Below, one piece after another: positions 18,087-26,689 of a DNA stretch of 64,000 nt (position 1 is the first letter of the stretch; every line of letters starts with the position of its first letter). Origin of the DNA: Flavobacterium psychroterrae (GTDB lineage Bacteria > Bacteroidota > Bacteroidia > Flavobacteriales > Flavobacteriaceae); the NCBI RefSeq assembly GCF_018380615.1, contig NZ_JAGYVZ010000003.1, positions 186,001 through 250,000 on the forward strand, read 5' to 3'. The position numbers and the translations under genes were made by a program. The notes beneath the pieces are model-generated. The model was not told the DNA's origin and made no database searches. It worked only from the letters and a program-made list of their open reading frames with translations.

Positions 18087-18671
18087 CTATTTTTTTACTG
18101 CTCCGGGAGGAAATCCAGCCAGTATTTTTTTGATAGAGCCTGTAACAAATTCGTCAGGATTGTCTGGTTTGCTGTCAATTTGAGCATTTCCTATTCCTTG
18201 CCAAATCAGTTTTTGAGTTTTTGACGATACAATGTCAATTATAAGTGAACCATCAACATAATCGTAGGTATTAAATGTTGTATTGGCACCGCCCATCATA
18301 GCGCCGCCGCCCCAATATCCATACGGACGATACATTCCTCCGTATCCATAAAAATCAGTGTTTGCAGATACTGATGTTTTATTTTTTAAAATAGTAACTG
18401 CATTTACTTTTAAATCCGGATTATTGGTTGTTTCTGTAAAACCTTTGCTGATCAATTCAGCACGAATTGCTTTTGTAATTCGATCCGCATTTAATTGATT
18501 TATTTGACCTTCCTGTGCTTTTAAATCATAAAATGCAAAGGTTTTGTATTCGCCAAAATTCGCTGCATGATCATAATCAGTTGTAACTTTTACAGTTGGA
18601 GAACAGCTGTAAATCAAACCCAAGATTAATAATACTGGGATTATACGAAGATTCTTTCTTTTAATATTCAT
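18087..18671 (-). CDS. DUF4136 lipoprotein
   Basis: This is a 194-residue lipoprotein. The lipobox LIYSC places the lipidated Cys at residue 23. The DUF4136 fold follows, beginning KVTTDYDHAANFGEYKTFAF. A Gly/Tyr-rich loop is near 108-128, and the end pattern VDGSLIIDIVSSKTQKLIWQG is typical of the family. The family's biochemical role is unknown; members are envelope proteins. It is separated from the DUF2252 gene upstream by about 255 bases and from the AraC regulator downstream by about 130, so it may have its own promoter within the block. Confidence 0.85.
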   Translation of the reverse strand: MNIKRKNLRIIPVLLILGLIYSCSPTVKVTTDYDHAANFGEYKTFAFYDLKAQEGQINQLNADRITKAIRAELISKGFTETTNNPDLKVNAVTILKNKTSVSANTDFYGYGGMYRPYGYWGGGAMMGGANTTFNTYDYVDGSLIIDIVSSKTQKLIWQGIGNAQIDSKPDNPDEFVTGSIKKILAGFPPGAVKK

Positions 18672-18926
18672 GGTGTGGTATTTAAATTAATGATCTAATT
18701 ATTTTTACTTACAATTATTAAAACCTGCCTAAATCCTGAATATACGTTAAGTCATGTTAAATATTTGTTACTTATTTTGTAAACAATTATCATACAAGGT
18801 ATTACTCAACACCCAAAGATAAAATATTTTTATTTAAATGACAGGTTTGAAGTATAAAAATTCTTACTTTATTTACTTATAACAATTATTCAAATTAAAC
18901 TAGACTCCCTATTCATTATTGAAAGG

Positions 18927-20327
18927 TTAGACTTCTGCAGAGATAGGCAATCTTCCTTCTTTTACTGCTGCTAGCAATTTGTTATAATCTAAATCGTTTT
19001 GATTGGCGTATGAAATGGAGAATCTGGAAATTGCATTGGCAAATTCATCACTTTTGCCCATATAACCTGATAGTACTGATGGATCTCCTGTACGTGCATG
19101 TGCTCTGGCAAGGGCCCAGCCACAGGCTTTTGCATAATCATTCATGTTTTTGGCTTTCATAATTTCAATAACCGGTTTTACTTTGGCATCGCGAAGCTGA
19201 CGGATATAAAAAAACTTATTATTATCGTCATTCGTCCAGCCTAAAAACATATCCGATGCGGATTGCATCAATTTTTGACCTCTCACAATGCGTTCGCCCT
19301 GATGCGTGTATTTACTTTTTGCTTTTACATTTTCTTCTAATACACTTTTTCTGGCTTCTTTAAACTGTAAAAAAATAGGTTCTCCCGTTGCTGACATTAA
19401 TAAACTAATGCCGCAAAGTGTTCCCACGCTTCCTACGCCTACCACCTTAATTGCGATATCATGTAAATTGTATCTGCTTAACAGTACTTTTTTTTCATCA
19501 GATAATGTTGTCAAATATTTATTATGAATTGCTTCTGCGTCTAGCAATATTCTTTTTCCTTCATCTCCTATTGGATGATAAATCAATGGCGGATCATCTT
19601 TTATTCGTGCACGCGATCCTTCCTGATAGGTCATTTTTGCAAATTCTTTTTCATGAGCGGTGAATTCTCCCGCTTTTTTTATTCGCTTATGCTGAAATGA
19701 TTTTATATCCTCGTCTTCTCCTCTTTCAATTAATTCGGCTAAATCAATATCTGCATACCAAATTTGTAGTGCCGACAATTTACTGTATTCTAACATGTGG
19801 CGTTTGTAACTGTCGGCTACATTCCAGGCAAATTCCTTACAGGTTTTATTTGGGAATTTTCTCCATCTTCCGGCAATTACAAAACTTGTGGCTAATCTTT
19901 TCAAATCCCATTCCCACGGACCGGGAAATGTTTCATCAAAATCATTAATGTCAAAAACCAGTTTACGTTCCGGAGTTGCAAATCCGCCAAAATTCATCAA
20001 ATGACAATCCCCGCAAAGCTGAAGATCAATTCCGGTATTTGGCGTTTGGGATAAATCAGCCGCCATAATTGCGGCAGCTCCTCTATAAAATGCAAATGGC
20101 GATTCCATCATTCTGGTATAGCGAATAGGCAATAAACTTTCAATTCTTCCAATGCTGGTTTCTATTAAAATATCGATAGGATCTTTACGTATTTCAGATG
20201 GCTCCCATTCCTGATGAGTCGAACGGGGCGTAATTTTTCTGATCGCAACGCCTTTATCAAAACGCTCTAATTTTGATGCTACAGGATCAAATAAATTATC
20301 TCCTTTATTTTCGACTTTTTCTATCAT
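18927..20327 (-). CDS. DUF2252 family protein
   Basis: This is a 466-residue cytoplasmic protein of the DUF2252 family, whose fold is related to aminoglycoside-phosphotransferase-like kinases. Visible motifs are PFAFYRGAAAIMAADL near residue 85, CGDCHLMNFGGF near 117, DINDFDETFPGPWEWDLKRL near 140 and ARAHARTGDP near 415. The HxNFG and DFD elements are what would be the catalytic loop and metal-binding site. No substrate is known. It starts 18 bases after the stop of the adjacent DUF1254 gene and so belongs to that operon. It is the only clearly cytoplasmic enzyme-like member of the operon. Confidence 0.88.
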   Translation of the reverse strand: MIEKVENKGDNLFDPVASKLERFDKGVAIRKITPRSTHQEWEPSEIRKDPIDILIETSIGRIESLLPIRYTRMMESPFAFYRGAAAIMAADLSQTPNTGIDLQLCGDCHLMNFGGFATPERKLVFDINDFDETFPGPWEWDLKRLATSFVIAGRWRKFPNKTCKEFAWNVADSYKRHMLEYSKLSALQIWYADIDLAELIERGEDEDIKSFQHKRIKKAGEFTAHEKEFAKMTYQEGSRARIKDDPPLIYHPIGDEGKRILLDAEAIHNKYLTTLSDEKKVLLSRYNLHDIAIKVVGVGSVGTLCGISLLMSATGEPIFLQFKEARKSVLEENVKAKSKYTHQGERIVRGQKLMQSASDMFLGWTNDDNNKFFYIRQLRDAKVKPVIEIMKAKNMNDYAKACGWALARAHARTGDPSVLSGYMGKSDEFANAISRFSISYANQNDLDYNKLLAAVKEGRLPISAEV

Positions 20328-20345
20328 AAAAACTATTTTACTATC

Positions 20346-21749
20346 TTATTTAACTTGTTCCGGTTGTGGCGCTTTCCAAGTTCCGTTCAATATTGATTCT
20401 TTCGGACCATAAATTCTGATCAGATAATAAAATGCATCTTTTGGTGCTGGTAACCAGTTTGACTCCTTTCCTTTTGGAGCTTCATGCTGAATGTAGATTA
20501 TCAAATCACCGTTAGTTTCATATTTTAAACCTGTTGTTCTGTCTCCAATAGAATATCTGTTTATGGAATTGTTCACTAAATAACGACTTGGCAATTCATA
20601 CAGCGTAATACTCCAGAAATATTGATCAGGAGGCGTTTGTCCTTTTGGAAAACGGATTACATATTTACTTTTTCCCGATAAAAAGTTGTTTGCTTTATCA
20701 GATCTTGTCCCGATATAAACAGCTTCTTGTTTTGTATTTCCAAATAAACCTGCAGCTGCGCCCAAAGCTCTTTTGTTGTAATCTCCGTTGATCATTTCAC
20801 GGGTTCCGAATAAATCTGTTGCGTTTGTCAGTTTATCAGTTCCTTCTTTTAATTCTTTTCCAGCTTCCTGAGCTCCTTCAGTAATGGCTTTTAAAACTTC
20901 GGGAGTATAATTTTTAGGATCGAATTTCTTTCCCGGAACAATTCCTATTTTTGCAAATTTTGCTCTTAAATCTACTTCGGAAGGATTTACAGAAGTATAT
21001 TGCAATAAGTTATTGGTCAAGCCAATAAATGCTGCCGAACCTAAATCAGCCTGTTTAAATTCAGGATAAGGCAATGTAAATTCTTTATGAGAAGGAGCAG
21101 CTTCTTTTGTAAATTCATGCAGCAGACTCAGTTTATATTGCGATTGCAGTTTTTTTACATTTTCAATATCGCCCGCCGCCATTTTCAATTCGGTTCTTCC
21201 TAATAATGTAACCAAATTCGTTTCTGACTGAATTATTTTATCAATTCCCGCTGGTTTATCTCCTTTCCAATCTGGGCCGGCGATCAAATATTTACCTGCT
21301 TTATCTCCTGTTGCACGACTTCCCACATAAGCAAAATTGAACGTATACAAATCAATAAACTGAAAGGAATAATATCTGTCTTTTACCTCGGGAACTTCCA
21401 AAACAACCGGTTCATCTGCCAGATTCAAAATTGCCCAGGAATACGGCGTATCGTTGTTTGGCGTAATTACAGCGGTATCCGAAGGTGTGAAAATTTTATC
21501 ATAATGTTTGAATTTATTAAAACCTCCGGCATAATCCGGATAAGTTTTATCCAAAGCATACAAACGCATACTTCGATAATTTGTAGCCAACGGAAATGCA
21601 TAAGTCCAGGCTTCTTTTGCTATGGCTTTCGCCGAATCTGCTGATTTTGTGATTGCAACTTGTGTCTCTTTTTCATCGCTTGTTATTTCTTTCTTTTTAC
21701 ATGAAAAAACAGAGATGAAAACGAATGCTAAAAAGAGTACTTTTTTCAT
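20346..21749 (-). CDS. DUF1254/DUF1214 lipoprotein (third of three paralogues)
   Basis: This is a 467-residue protein with a lipobox (SVFSC, Cys near residue 17). DUF1254 is N-terminal (KEAWTYAFPLATNYRSM through DTPYSWAILNL) and DUF1214 is C-terminal (GQTPPDQYFWSITLYELPSR through YYLIRIYGP). The family is frequent in environmental bacteria and has no proved function. Conserved aromatic and PNNDTPYS elements suggest a sugar- or ligand-binding envelope role, but that is inference. It lies between the second paralogue and the DUF2252 gene with short gaps, so it is in the same operon. Confidence 0.88.
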   Translation of the reverse strand: MKKVLFLAFVFISVFSCKKKEITSDEKETQVAITKSADSAKAIAKEAWTYAFPLATNYRSMRLYALDKTYPDYAGGFNKFKHYDKIFTPSDTAVITPNNDTPYSWAILNLADEPVVLEVPEVKDRYYSFQFIDLYTFNFAYVGSRATGDKAGKYLIAGPDWKGDKPAGIDKIIQSETNLVTLLGRTELKMAAGDIENVKKLQSQYKLSLLHEFTKEAAPSHKEFTLPYPEFKQADLGSAAFIGLTNNLLQYTSVNPSEVDLRAKFAKIGIVPGKKFDPKNYTPEVLKAITEGAQEAGKELKEGTDKLTNATDLFGTREMINGDYNKRALGAAAGLFGNTKQEAVYIGTRSDKANNFLSGKSKYVIRFPKGQTPPDQYFWSITLYELPSRYLVNNSINRYSIGDRTTGLKYETNGDLIIYIQHEAPKGKESNWLPAPKDAFYYLIRIYGPKESILNGTWKAPQPEQVK

Positions 21750-21780
21750 TTTACTTTCTTTTAATTATTAGAAAAACTGC

Positions 21781-23271
21781 TTATTTCACTTCCTTAATAT
21801 CATCCATTTTCCAGCTTTTATCAAAATAAGCTGTTGTTGGTCCGTAGAAACGCATGTAGGTAAACCAATGTTTTCCCGGTAATGTCTGTACCCAGTTTTT
21901 CTCTTTTCCTTCCGGTGCTTTTGGTCCAAAATATAAATCTACAGATCCATCTGCATTTTTTATTAAATCCTTACGGGAAGATAAATCGGCATTTTTTTGA
22001 GGATTATCAATCAAACAGCGTGTTGCCGTATCGTAAATGGTAATCGACCAGAAATTAACTGCCGGAGGATTTGCCGGAATATTTAGTGTGTAATTTTTAG
22101 CACCATCTAACCAGTTTCCGTTATTATCATAATAAGAACCTAAATAAGCCTGACCTACGTTTGGTGTTTTAGAAATCATGGCTTTAGAATAGGTAACAGC
22201 TTCATAGAAATAAGAAGTTCTTTCGAAAAACTCGTCATAATTCTCTGCATGTTGCGACGGATCTTTGATGATCATTACATAATCCCATTTTTTATCCGGC
22301 CAGTGTTTTACATCTGCAAAACGTTTATTGAAAGAGTTTGCCATTGCCATTTGTTGTCCTTTGGCAGCAGCTGCGATTAAAATTTTCTTCTGATGTTCAT
22401 CCGGAGCAAAAGGTTTTCCTTTTTCGATTCCGAGATTTCTAAGCCATGCCATAAAAAAACGATCACGTTCTTCGACTGGTTCATTTTGTAAAATCGCATG
22501 AAAACGTTCCCAATAAGCAATCCCGGTTGGCTGAATTCCGTACCACTTTTTTCCTGCCGGCGGACTTACAATTTTTGTTGGAGTAGGATTTGCACGTTTA
22601 TCATACGGATAAATTTTTACCTGTTTTATTAAGGTTTCAGTGGCTTTTGGATCCGGATCTAAAGCCCTGAATCCAAAAAACATATTTACGGTTGTACATG
22701 GAACTATAAAATATCCCGCAGGTTTAAAGTCTTTCATTGTTGGCGGAACTAATATGTATTTTCCGCCTTTGCCTTTATCAGGTCCCATTTCTCCAATCAC
22801 TGCTTGTTCGCGTTGCCAGAAATCTCCCAATCCTCCCGCAGTATGTCCGGCAGGCATTTCGATAACCGTTGGTCCGTTTGCTTTCAAATCAATAAAAGAC
22901 ATGATGTAGGGCGTTGTAGCATTTCCGGTCAGAATTCCTAAACGGTCATTATAAGTGTTATAAAAAACAAGATCATTACTTGTTGCGTTGAATGTTTTAT
23001 AATGAATTTGCTGCCATTCGGCGAAAGCCACAATGGGCAATCCCCATAAATAACATTGTGTTGCTTGTTGAAAATCCATCTCGTCAAACAAAGCGGGAAT
23101 TGATTCTTTTGAAGGCAATTCGCCATCCATTTTAATTTGAGTTCCATATTCAGAAACTGAAACTGATGTGGAATCTGATGGTGATGTTTCGTTTATTATT
23201 TTCTTTTGCTCACATCCGACATTTAAAATCAGAGAAATTCCAGCAATAAGAATTAAGCATTTATTTTTCAT
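21781..23271 (-). CDS. DUF1254/DUF1214 lipoprotein (second of three paralogues)
   Basis: The frame is open from 23355, but that would overlap the previous gene by 65 bases and precede the signal sequence. The start at 23271 (MKNKCLILIAGI) gives 496 residues with a lipobox at LNVGC. DUF1254 spans roughly 60-210 (QQATQCYLWGLPIVAFAEW, with TPYIMSF). DUF1214 is at the C-terminus (NPPAVNFWSITIYDTATR, TYMRFYGPTTAYFDKSWK). It is the most diverged and longest of the three paralogues here. It lies 19 bases downstream of the first paralogue. Its function is unknown. Confidence 0.88.
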   Translation of the reverse strand: MKNKCLILIAGISLILNVGCEQKKIINETSPSDSTSVSVSEYGTQIKMDGELPSKESIPALFDEMDFQQATQCYLWGLPIVAFAEWQQIHYKTFNATSNDLVFYNTYNDRLGILTGNATTPYIMSFIDLKANGPTVIEMPAGHTAGGLGDFWQREQAVIGEMGPDKGKGGKYILVPPTMKDFKPAGYFIVPCTTVNMFFGFRALDPDPKATETLIKQVKIYPYDKRANPTPTKIVSPPAGKKWYGIQPTGIAYWERFHAILQNEPVEERDRFFMAWLRNLGIEKGKPFAPDEHQKKILIAAAAKGQQMAMANSFNKRFADVKHWPDKKWDYVMIIKDPSQHAENYDEFFERTSYFYEAVTYSKAMISKTPNVGQAYLGSYYDNNGNWLDGAKNYTLNIPANPPAVNFWSITIYDTATRCLIDNPQKNADLSSRKDLIKNADGSVDLYFGPKAPEGKEKNWVQTLPGKHWFTYMRFYGPTTAYFDKSWKMDDIKEVK

Positions 23272-23290
23272 GAGATTTGTTTTTTGGAGG

Positions 23291-24637
23291 TTATTTTTTT
23301 TCTTCAATAGGAGCCGGAAACCATTTTCCATCAAGAACTTCTTTTTTAGAAACATACATACGCATGGTTAAAGCAAAACCTTTTCCTGCGGGAGTTGGCA
23401 GCCAGTTACTTTCTATTGCACTTTTTGGCAATGTTGAAGCAAGCCAAATACTTAAAGAACCGTCAGGATTTTTCTTTAAACCGGAAACATTATTCAGATT
23501 ATATCTTTTTAATTTATTGTCAACCACTCTATAATCCGGAACACTATATAAAGTTACAGACCAAAATGCATTGACCATTAAATCCGGAAGTGCTTCTTTT
23601 GGAAATTTAATTTCATAGATTTTATCACCACTCAATAATTGTTTATTACTATCTGTAAGTCCAACAAAATAAATTGCTTCTTCGACTCTGTTCGCCCATA
23701 AACCACCATAATTAATGATATCTCTTGCCAATACATCATCGCCAAAATTACCCGCTGCGTAGGATACTGACCATCCGCCTTTTTGAGTTCCAAAACCTTT
23801 TGCTCCTGCCAAAAATGCCGGAATACCTTTTGAAGTCACTATTTCATCAACATCTGATTTGGCTTTATCATTTGTTTTTCGATAGGCTTCAACTGCTGCA
23901 ATTTTTGCCTGATATTCTTTTGCTTTTGGCATTAGATCCGGATAAGAAACAATTACTTCTTGTGAATTATCAAATATTTCTCCACCTATTGGTTTTTTGG
24001 GAGTGAAATCAGGAATTTTAATTGGTGGTGCAATTTTGATTCCATCAGGAACATCAAGCGTAAATTGTTTTTGAAGTTTTTGTGCAATAGCTGGAGTTCC
24101 TTTTAACTCTACTCGCGCGAGCATTTTTACTTTTTCTGATGGTAATTCGATTTTTACAGCACCAGAAGGAATCGTGGGATTTGATCCTTTTAAAACCAAA
24201 GCAAATTTTCCGTAAGGTGTTTTAGGAAAATTACGTTCATTGATATTCACAATTACTTCTCCCCAACCGTCTAATAATTGTGCAGTGTAATAACGTCCTT
24301 CAATTTTTGGAACGTTTAAAATAACTGCATGAGCTGCATCAACCGCAATCCAGGCTTCGAGATAAGCAACGTCTAAATTTGGATTTACAAATTGCGCTGA
24401 ACCAAGCGGATTGTATTTGATTTTATTGTATCCCACTTTTTCTACATTGATGTCATGGTTCTCCTGCTGAATTACGAGGTATCTTGCATATAAATAAATA
24501 TAGGCATCGACAATATCCTGATCTGTAGGAACTGCATTTGTAGATGAAATTGTTGTTACTTCATCTGGATTTGATGTTTCTTTTTTACAGCTAATGAATA
24601 GGAAACTTACAACTAATATAAGAAGTGCTTTTTTCAT
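23291..24637 (-). CDS. DUF1254/DUF1214 lipoprotein (first of three paralogues)
   Basis: This is a 448-residue protein with the lipobox LFISC (Cys near residue 17). DUF1254 covers about 40-170 (IVDAYIYLYARYLVIQQ and LDVAYLEAWIAV). DUF1214 is C-terminal (LMVNAFWSVTLYSVPDYR, ALTMRMYVSKKEVLDGKW). It is followed at 19 bases by the second paralogue and preceded at 33 bases by an outer-membrane channel-like gene. Three diverged copies in series suggest related but not identical ligands or a heteromeric assembly; this is inference. Confidence 0.88.
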   Translation of the reverse strand: MKKALLILVVSFLFISCKKETSNPDEVTTISSTNAVPTDQDIVDAYIYLYARYLVIQQENHDINVEKVGYNKIKYNPLGSAQFVNPNLDVAYLEAWIAVDAAHAVILNVPKIEGRYYTAQLLDGWGEVIVNINERNFPKTPYGKFALVLKGSNPTIPSGAVKIELPSEKVKMLARVELKGTPAIAQKLQKQFTLDVPDGIKIAPPIKIPDFTPKKPIGGEIFDNSQEVIVSYPDLMPKAKEYQAKIAAVEAYRKTNDKAKSDVDEIVTSKGIPAFLAGAKGFGTQKGGWSVSYAAGNFGDDVLARDIINYGGLWANRVEEAIYFVGLTDSNKQLLSGDKIYEIKFPKEALPDLMVNAFWSVTLYSVPDYRVVDNKLKRYNLNNVSGLKKNPDGSLSIWLASTLPKSAIESNWLPTPAGKGFALTMRMYVSKKEVLDGKWFPAPIEEKK

Positions 24638-24670
24638 GGAAGTAATTTTAAAAAATTGAAAATGATTTTT

Positions 24671-25501
24671 TTATGATCCCGGAAATACAAAAGCCACAAC
24701 AGCTCTTAATCCCCAATCAGGTTTACTTTCATGCGGACCAACAATTGGAATCAAGGGCATAATAGCAAACTGAACTACCTGATCGCCTAATTTAGTAACA
24801 GCGCCAATTGAAGGATTTAAGGAAATCATAGTAGTATTGGCTTCCCAGTTTTGAGTTATTTCAGCATTTACACCTAAACTGGCTCCGCTTTTATAACTGT
24901 GCGACATGAAAATTTGAGTATAAAAGCTATTGAAATCAGCACGATCTTCATTTCCTGCAACAGACCAAATTTGATTCGCCAGAAAACCTACAGAAAGTCC
25001 TTTGCCCTGATGCATTACCAGTACACTTGGACCTACTCCAAATTTTTCTGTTCCTAAAAATTTATCAGTAGCGGTTGGAATTAAAAAAGCGGGTCCAAAC
25101 CCAAAAATAATTCCCTTTGTTTTAGGTGCAAAAAAAGCAGTAACAGTAGCATCGCTTAAACCAAATTGATGTGTATTCTCGCCCGTAATATCACGTTGAT
25201 CAACTACAGGAAGAATATAACGCGTTATTAAATTGAGGTTATCACTTAATTTGAAAGGCACTACAGGTTGAATATTAATAGTATATTTTGACCCATTATA
25301 AGGACCAATACCATAACTAAGATTATTTTGTAACGGAACACTAATTAAACTCGCAACCGGATTGGCTAATTTATCTGCTAACTCCTGAGCACTTGAGCCC
25401 GCTTTTGCAGCTTCTTCTTGTGCAAATGCTGCGAAATTTAAAAGAAAAAATGTTACACTAAAAAATAATTTGATGCTATTTTTTGGTATTATAGATTTCA
25501 T
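24671..25501 (-). CDS. outer-membrane channel-like protein (neuromedin U/MetA-pathway transporter type)
   Basis: This is a 276-residue protein with a signal peptide (NFAAFAQ, cleavage near 27). It has an N-terminal periplasmic segment (AQELADKLANPVASLISVPL) and a barrel formed of alternating strands up to RAVVAFVFPGS. The opening NPVASLISVPLQNN element is typical of the bacterial proteins annotated as neuromedin U-like or putative transporters. It lies between the HAD hydrolase and the first DUF1254 gene on the same strand. A passage for small hydrophobic compounds is possible but not shown. A hairpin precedes it. Confidence 0.7.
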   Translation of the reverse strand: MKSIIPKNSIKLFFSVTFFLLNFAAFAQEEAAKAGSSAQELADKLANPVASLISVPLQNNLSYGIGPYNGSKYTINIQPVVPFKLSDNLNLITRYILPVVDQRDITGENTHQFGLSDATVTAFFAPKTKGIIFGFGPAFLIPTATDKFLGTEKFGVGPSVLVMHQGKGLSVGFLANQIWSVAGNEDRADFNSFYTQIFMSHSYKSGASLGVNAEITQNWEANTTMISLNPSIGAVTKLGDQVVQFAIMPLIPIVGPHESKPDWGLRAVVAFVFPGS

Positions 25502-25544
25502 AATTAAGACTTTAAAAAGATTTCGTAGTTATTTTTAGAAAATC

Positions 25545-25584
25545 AAAATGAAACAACTTTTAAAGTTGAAAGCTGTTTCATTTT
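25545..25584. repeat. inverted repeat between the HAD and channel genes
   Basis: The arms AAAATGAAAC (25545-25554) and GTTTCATTTT (25575-25584) are perfect, with an inner smaller dyad (AACTTTTAAAGTT). The arm word is the same as in the 28-bp palindrome upstream of the sulfatase gene. It may be an operator, or a hairpin that tunes expression within the operon. Confidence 0.55.
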
Positions 25585-25602
25585 ACTTCTCACTAATTCA
25601 AA

Positions 25603-26616
25603 TTATTTATCTGGAAATATCTTTTTCCAGTCGTCTTTCATACTTATTACGTGATACTTATATTTAGCAGCAGTATTTAATGATAAATTATCTTTTTCCT
25701 CATAATTGTATTCTCTTACAGCATCATTGTGATTGACAATCATTTGAAATGAAAGATATTTGCTTCCCTGAGAATATCTTAACATGGCAAGATCTCCCGC
25801 TCCACCTTCGTTTCCGCATGCAAAAACAGGTCGCTGACCAATGTGTAATTGTATTCCAACAGGTTTTCCTTCTTTATCATTTAAAAGATCTAAAGCAGGT
25901 TCTCTCTGAATGCTGTTTGTTGCATCATCAAATTTGTATTTGAAAGAAGTTCCCACCACCTGATCTTTTGGAATTCCATAAAAATCAGCTGATATAGAAC
26001 GAACTAATTCTATTGTTCCTCCGGTTACAATAAAAGTTTTGAAACCGTTTGCGCGTAAATAATCCAGTAGTTCTAATTGCGGTTGATATCTAATTTGTTT
26101 TATGGGAACATTTTTTCCGGGATATTGAGCTCCTGCAAAAAATTCTTTTGTTCCGGCTTCAAACTCGTCTTCGGTCATACCGGTATGTGTTGCAGCTATC
26201 AATTCAATCAATGCTTTTTCTCCTCCTGTTTCAAAATACGTTTTATCTTTTTCAATAACGGCTTTAAAAGGTTGTTTTTGAGCTAAGGCAGGATTGGCTT
26301 CAACCATTTTTTTGACTCTGTAAAAAGCAAATAATTCCTGAACATACGGTTTTTCAGCCCAAAGAGTTCCGTCATTATCAAAAGTGGCAATTCTATCTTC
26401 AACCGGAATAAAATCCGGACTTCCTTTTTTGGTTACTTTCGTTACATAAGAAATAATTTCTTTTTTTAAAGCACCATCATTCCAACTTGGCAGCGGATCT
26501 GATGATTTTACAAAATTTGTATCATCAAAAGTAATTACTGTTATAGTATTACCAGCTTTTGTAAAAGAAACCAGCAACAAAAAAAATAAGGGCAATATAT
26601 ATATTTTCTTATACAT
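25603..26616 (-). CDS. exported HAD-superfamily hydrolase
   Basis: This is a 337-residue protein with a signal peptide (LLVSFTKAG, near residue 22). The HAD motif I is ATFDNDGTLW (near residue 68), with the nucleophile Asp first in DNDGT. Motif II is TFIVTGG (near 196), and the region with CGNEGGAGDLAML (near 277) carries the late acidic residues. The architecture resembles phosphoserine-phosphatase-like HAD enzymes, but the signal peptide makes it a periplasmic phosphatase. It lies 74 bases downstream of the sulfatase gene, so removal of both sulfate and phosphate groups could occur in the same compartment. This coupling is inferred. Confidence 0.82.
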   Translation of the reverse strand: MYKKIYILPLFFLLLVSFTKAGNTITVITFDDTNFVKSSDPLPSWNDGALKKEIISYVTKVTKKGSPDFIPVEDRIATFDNDGTLWAEKPYVQELFAFYRVKKMVEANPALAQKQPFKAVIEKDKTYFETGGEKALIELIAATHTGMTEDEFEAGTKEFFAGAQYPGKNVPIKQIRYQPQLELLDYLRANGFKTFIVTGGTIELVRSISADFYGIPKDQVVGTSFKYKFDDATNSIQREPALDLLNDKEGKPVGIQLHIGQRPVFACGNEGGAGDLAMLRYSQGSKYLSFQMIVNHNDAVREYNYEEKDNLSLNTAAKYKYHVISMKDDWKKIFPDK

Positions 26617-26638
26617 GATATTGATTTTGAAGTTATTG

Positions 26639-26680
26639 AAAAGCTTGAGTTATGGGGCAACTCAAGCTTTTATTTTTACT
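26639..26680. terminator. hairpin after the sulfatase gene
   Basis: AAAAGCTTGAGTT and AACTCAAGCTTTT form a perfect 13-bp stem with a short GGGGC loop. On the minus strand it follows the sulfatase stop; the downstream T-run is modest, so it may attenuate rather than end transcription into the HAD gene. Confidence 0.6.
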
Positions 26681-26689
26681 CTTGATATT

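Noticed and set aside
22640..22909. Rightward open frames opposite the DUF1254 genes
   Set aside because: They are reverse-strand shadows with Pro/Ser-rich sequence and no conservation signs.
23271..23355. N-terminal extension of the second DUF1254 protein
   Set aside because: It would overlap the upstream gene and precede a good lipoprotein signal that starts at 23271.
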